Source: Tardibacter chloracetimidivorans (GTDB taxonomy: Bacteria > Pseudomonadota > Alphaproteobacteria > Sphingomonadales > Sphingomonadaceae). From it: a stretch of DNA of 64,000 nt. Below the pieces are notes generated by a model, which saw nothing but the letters and a program-made list of their open reading frames with translations, was not told the origin of the DNA and did not search any database. Positions 60,911-64,000 of this stretch are shown here, piece after piece (the stretch's first letter is position 1; each line of letters starts with the position of its first letter). Made by a program: the position numbers and the translations under genes. Where the stretch lies: NCBI RefSeq assembly GCF_001890385.1, contig NZ_CP018221.1, forward strand, positions 1,847,501 through 1,911,500. The letters run 5' to 3'.

Positions 60911-61362
60911 GCCGCCAGCTCCAGATCGTCGCGCCGCCAGATCACGGTGTCGGGCTTGAACACGATGCGTCTCGGCTGGCCGTCGCGGCCCTCCAGCACC
61001 TCGACCCGCGTGACTGCGAACGGTTGGAAGTCGAACGAGAAAATCTCGCCCACGCTGGCGTGGTTGAGCCGCAGCACGAACCGTCCGCCTTGGCCTTTTC
61101 CGCTCGCTGCGAACGGGCCGGTGCCGTGCGGAGACCATGCGATTGCGAGCATCCCGGCCTCGGCACCGTCGCCGACGAGAAGCGCGACGCTCTCCCGATC
61201 CGCGCGCAGGCCGAGCTTGCGCGCAAGGTTTGCGCCGATAGTCATCTGGATGACGCCGTGCGAGGTCTTGCGGTTGCCGGTGATGCCGACCCGTATGCCG
61301 TCCGGCAACGGTTCTTTCTTCGCGCGCTTGCCGGGGTAATAGTCGAGAGATTCCCAACCCAT
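60907..61362 (-). CDS. Phage hypothetical protein, 151 aa
   Basis: From the ATG at 61362: GWESLDYYPGKRAKKEPLP, then a beta-rich domain (SVALLVGDGAEAGMLAIAW). I recognise no family. It sits between polymerase and VRR-NUC genes in the replication module, so a DNA-associated role is likely. Confidence 0.65.
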   Translation of the reverse strand: MGWESLDYYPGKRAKKEPLPDGIRVGITGNRKTSHGVIQMTIGANLARKLGLRADRESVALLVGDGAEAGMLAIAWSPHGTGPFAASGKGQGGRFVLRLNHASVGEIFSFDFQPFAVTRVEVLEGRDGQPRRIVFKPDTVIWRRDDLELAA

Positions 61363-61364
61363 TG

Positions 61365-63389
61365 TTATTTCCCATACCTTTTTGCTTCGAGCCCTTCGGC
61401 GGCCAGCGGCAGGCCGCGAGCCCATGCCGGGTTTGTCGCCATGATTTCGGCGAGACCTTCCTTGCTCCATTTGGGGTCGTCGGGGGTCTCGGTGACGATT
61501 TCGTCGTGAACGGTGAGCACCACTTCGAAGCCAGCCGCTTCGGCTATTGGCATCGCGTGCGCGATCACATCCCGGCTGGCGGCCTGCGTCACGTTCTCGG
61601 CGAGCTTGCCGCCGTAGGTCATGATGCGTTCCCATTTCCGGGTGTATTGGTTGGTGCCCATGTAGGAGAGCACATCGCGGCCGGAATAGACGCGCCCCTT
61701 GCCGTGGCAGGCGGGGCACCGTTCGAGCCCTTCGGTGCTCTTATCAACACCCAAACCGCCGCACTCGCTGCATGGCCGCGTTCCCGCGACCAGCTTAGGC
61801 GACGGGTAGCAAAGCGCCCGGCCGGATGGCAGTTCGATGCGCAGCCACGCGCCATCGCGACGGAGTTTAAGCTGGCCGAAATAAAGGGTCGTGCCGGGCG
61901 TCAACACCGCTTGCACAGCGGTCTCCTCCAGCCCGTACCAGAACTTGACGATTTTCGGGTTCGCCCTGCGCCACGCCTTGACCAGCGCGAGCACCTGCTC
62001 GTCGGGCAGCTCCATCCCGTAGAGCGCCGCCATCGACGCAAAGGCACCGACCGCGCCCTGATAGCCGAGCGCAAGCTCCTGCACCTTGCCGAGCTGGCGC
62101 TGGTCCTTCGTCACGTCGCCCGGCGTGATATTGAAAGAGCGCGAATAGGCCAGCTTGTAGAGATCGGGGCCGGTGCCCGCGTCGAAATCGCGGAACGCTT
62201 GGAGCTTCCATTCCTCGCCTGCCAGCCAGGCCAGCATCCGGCCTTCGATGTTCGAAAGATCAGCGGCGACCAGCTTCTTGCCTTCCGGCGCGATGATCGC
62301 GCCACGGATCGCGGACGAAGCGCGGGCGATGACATCGGAAAACAGGAGATCAGCGCAGCCACCGGTAATCGCATCGATGCTCGCTTCGATCTCCTCGGAG
62401 CTGTGCTTCGGCCGGGGGAGGTTCTGCGGCTGAAACAAACGTCCAGACCACCGGCCGGTGCGTGCCGCGCCGCAGAACTGGAGCCCGCCCCTCAGACGGC
62501 CGTCGCTCGATGCGGCACCGAGCAGCGCATTGTATTTGGCAGTGCTGGTGGTCGATGCCTCAAGCCGGATAGCGATGAGCTCGCGCACCGGGTCGGGCAA
62601 TTCTGGATCACCGAGGCGACGCTCTAGCGTGCCCTTCGTCATATCGGGCAAGCGGACCCCGTACATTTCCAGAAGATGCGAGAGGAGCTTGTCGCGCTGC
62701 GTAGCTGCTTCGACCTCACCCTCGGTCATTTCGTTTACGCGGGCGGCGAGCCGCTTCTGCTCGCGCTCAACGGCGGTGACCGCTGCGGCAGCAAACGGGA
62801 CATCAACGGCAAAGCCGCGCCGGTTGATCGTCTGGTCGAGCTGCCATAGCGCGAGCTCGGCACCCTGATAGTTCCACGCAGGCAAGCGTTTAAACACTTC
62901 GCGCATCGCTGTGATGTCGGAACCCGCGTAAGAAACGAACTTCGCCCACTCATCCGGGTGCGTTTCTTTCGTCGCGCGGCGCAGCTCGCTGGCCTTCGGC
63001 CGGGGTTTGCAGAACAGATTGATGAGCTGGCGGCCCTCCTTGTCTTTGGCGTCATCGCTTGGCACGCCGAGGATTTCGCAGAGCGCGCCAAGCCCGCCAG
63101 GCAAGCCGTGCGCTAACGCCTGCGCCATCGTGTCGTGCGTCTTCTCCAGCGGGATATCTACGCCGTGCGCGGCGAGCATCGTGCGGTCGAAGAATGAGTT
63201 ATGGATGACGATCTTCTCGGCTTCGCGGACAGCCTCATTGAAGATCGGATGCCAGCCCTCGCTCACGATGGGCGGGAAATCATCCTGAGCCCATGCCACA
63301 AGCAGGATTTCGGATTGCTCTGAATACTTCGCGACGCCGTGCTTTATCGGCGTTTCGCTGTAGGTTTCGAGGTCGAGATAGAGGATCAC
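61365..63389 (-). CDS. Family A DNA polymerase with 3'-5' exonuclease and inserted Cys module
   Basis: 674 residues from GTG (63389), overlapping the upstream stop. Exonuclease motifs: YLDLETYSETP, VIHNSFFDRTML, YAGSDITAM. Polymerase motif A VAADLSNIEGRMLAWLA, motif B KVQELALGYQGAVG, motif C LTVHDEIVTE. Between B and C lies CSECGGLG ... CPACHGKGR, a paired-cysteine zinc-type insert resembling the DnaJ zinc-binding repeats. It should replicate the phage genome. Confidence 0.93.
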   Translation of the reverse strand: MILYLDLETYSETPIKHGVAKYSEQSEILLVAWAQDDFPPIVSEGWHPIFNEAVREAEKIVIHNSFFDRTMLAAHGVDIPLEKTHDTMAQALAHGLPGGLGALCEILGVPSDDAKDKEGRQLINLFCKPRPKASELRRATKETHPDEWAKFVSYAGSDITAMREVFKRLPAWNYQGAELALWQLDQTINRRGFAVDVPFAAAAVTAVEREQKRLAARVNEMTEGEVEAATQRDKLLSHLLEMYGVRLPDMTKGTLERRLGDPELPDPVRELIAIRLEASTTSTAKYNALLGAASSDGRLRGGLQFCGAARTGRWSGRLFQPQNLPRPKHSSEEIEASIDAITGGCADLLFSDVIARASSAIRGAIIAPEGKKLVAADLSNIEGRMLAWLAGEEWKLQAFRDFDAGTGPDLYKLAYSRSFNITPGDVTKDQRQLGKVQELALGYQGAVGAFASMAALYGMELPDEQVLALVKAWRRANPKIVKFWYGLEETAVQAVLTPGTTLYFGQLKLRRDGAWLRIELPSGRALCYPSPKLVAGTRPCSECGGLGVDKSTEGLERCPACHGKGRVYSGRDVLSYMGTNQYTRKWERIMTYGGKLAENVTQAASRDVIAHAMPIAEAAGFEVVLTVHDEIVTETPDDPKWSKEGLAEIMATNPAWARGLPLAAEGLEAKRYGK

Positions 63390-63583
63390 GCGCCAAGCAC
63401 CTCGGTCAGCGCGTTGCGCAGCGCGCGGGCTTGCTCGCTGCTGAGAACGACGCAATCGGGCCGTGCCGCTTCACCCTGGCGGATTGCGACCAGCATTTCC
63501 CCGCTAAAGGGCACCGTCGACAGCTCGATACCGAGGTGGGCGGGCTCTCCGGGGATTGTTATTCTCGCGCGGCTGTTCGCCAT
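63386..63583 (-). CDS. Phage hypothetical protein, 65 aa
   Basis: A 65-residue beta/alpha protein (ARITIPGEPAHLGIELSTVP, SSEQARALRNALTEVLG). A stop/start overlap (GTGA) couples it to the polymerase. The ribosome binding site is AAAGGAG. Function unknown. Confidence 0.65.
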   Translation of the reverse strand: MANSRARITIPGEPAHLGIELSTVPFSGEMLVAIRQGEAARPDCVVLSSEQARALRNALTEVLGA

Positions 63584-63623
63584 CAGTGATCTCCTTTCAG
63601 GTGAGGGGCGGATGCTTATGCAG

Positions 63624-63768
63624 GGCGTCTGGACGCCACGGGCCTCGCGCTTGCTTCAAGCCCGCTTTCGCTATCCGTCCCTCGCCGGAAGGGAGTGGAG
63701 CCGCCGCCTCAAGAGGCACCAAGGGCGACGGCTCCGGCCGGTCAGGGAAAGGGGAAACCCCGACCGGC
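63624..63768. other. Three strong hairpins in the gap before DUF2815
   Basis: GGCGTC-TG-GACGCC (63624-63637), GGAGCCGCCGCC...GGCGACGGCTCC (63697-63735), and GCCGGTC...GACCGGC (63737-63768). No U tract follows. The 190-bp gap (63584-63776) in a compact operon probably codes a structured leader, attenuator or processed RNA. Confidence 0.5.
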
Positions 63769-63776
63769 TATCTCGT

Positions 63777-64000
63777 TCAGGCCAACGCGCCTGCGTCGGC
63801 CCCTGCGGTGAGGTCTTCGATGTCATCCGGGTCGGCCGGGCGGCTTCCGCCGGTGAAGGCATCGCCATCGCGGAAGAACTGGACCGTCTTCACCTCGGCA
63901 TTGACGCGCTTGCCGAAGCTGTTGTCCTGCGCCCACAGCTCGATGGTCGCGTAGACGTAGCAGCCCGAATATGGCTTGCCGTCCGACGGGGAGAGCGCCG
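63777..64000 (-). CDS. DUF2815-type phage protein (partial, cut by window edge)
   Basis: The C-terminal 74 codons only. ALSPSDGKPYSGCYVYATIE, then GKRVNAEVKTVQFFRDGDAF, then an acidic end (DPDDIEDL). This pattern is the end of DUF2815 proteins, which resemble phage single-strand DNA-binding proteins and regularly accompany this polymerase/helicase set. The acidic tail fits such a role. Confidence 0.8.
   Translation of the reverse strand, partial: ALSPSDGKPYSGCYVYATIELWAQDNSFGKRVNAEVKTVQFFRDGDAFTGGSRPADPDDIEDLTAGADAGALA

Larger units (their letters stand above)
56529..64000. mobile_element. Prophage B (right end outside window)
   Basis: It starts within the tRNA-Glu gene. All genes run leftward: integrase, excisionase, nucleotide-pool enzymes, helicase, nuclease, DNA polymerase, DUF2815-type protein. 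No structural genes are reached before the window ends. The left junction overlaps the tRNA, and the phage provides or keeps an intact 3' end. Confidence 0.9.

Noticed and set aside
57997-64000. Firm call of a Z-genome (diaminopurine) phage
   Set aside because: No purZ-type adenylosuccinate synthetase within the window; only the nucleotide enzymes and polymerase are suggestive.

Overview
The window looks like chromosome of a Sphingomonadales-type alphaproteobacterium. The evidence is a high-GC core with glycine-type ALA synthase (hemA), a ctaC-ctaD-ctaB-ctaG-ctaE cytochrome aa3 operon, the comF-grxC-nitrilase-DUF1178 and rpiB-glyA-nrdR-trmJ runs, DUF4893 and DUF423 genes, a DUF3734-type patatin, two Flp pilins and two families of sphingomonad-like dispersed repeats. 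Species cannot be fixed by eye.

Layout. (1) Positions 1 to about 15,915 are one arm of a lambdoid-like prophage (prophage A), whose left end lies outside the window. A divergent repressor/Cro-like pair (6556-7323) splits it. The leftward operon holds a GIY-YIG protein, small DNA-binding proteins, HNH, RusA, an O-like replication protein with iterons inside its gene, a TOPRIM-helicase primase and a run of overlapping microgenes. The rightward side holds an XRE module, a terminator, an operator-covered promoter, small genes, a YqaJ exonuclease plus ERF annealing pair, an SSB-like protein, HNH proteins, RtcB RNA ligase, excisionase and integrase. It ends in the 5' half of a tRNA-Arg(CCU) gene, where the attachment junction lies. 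(2) Positions about 15,957 to 56,489 are ordinary chromosome: cell-envelope, aromatic amino acid, haem/cytochrome oxidase, fatty acid (accA), recombination, c-di-GMP and one-carbon genes. (3) At 56,490 a complete tRNA-Glu(CUC) is the insertion site of prophage B, which runs off the right edge. It carries an integrase whose 3' end is antisense to the tRNA, an excisionase, a nucleotide-pool trio (DUF5664 dATP/dGTP hydrolase-like, MazG-like, deoxyribosyltransferase-like), an SNF2-type helicase, VRR-NUC, family A DNA polymerase and a DUF2815-type protein.

How the parts work together. In prophage A six related 17-bp operator sites sit in two clusters, one between repressor and cro and one over the rightward promoter. 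The sites in the rightward cluster are exactly 20 bp apart, so one repressor probably silences both arms. Replication probably starts at the iterons inside the O-like gene and is driven by the primase-helicase, while exonuclease/ERF/SSB-like proteins handle recombination. Prophage B instead brings its own DNA polymerase and nucleotide-editing enzymes. The best candidates for new biology are the iteron/AT-rich origin with its out-of-frame primase zinc ribbon, the phased operator array, the prophage RtcB, the DNA polymerase with an inserted paired-cysteine module, and the chains of ATGA-coupled membrane microproteins.
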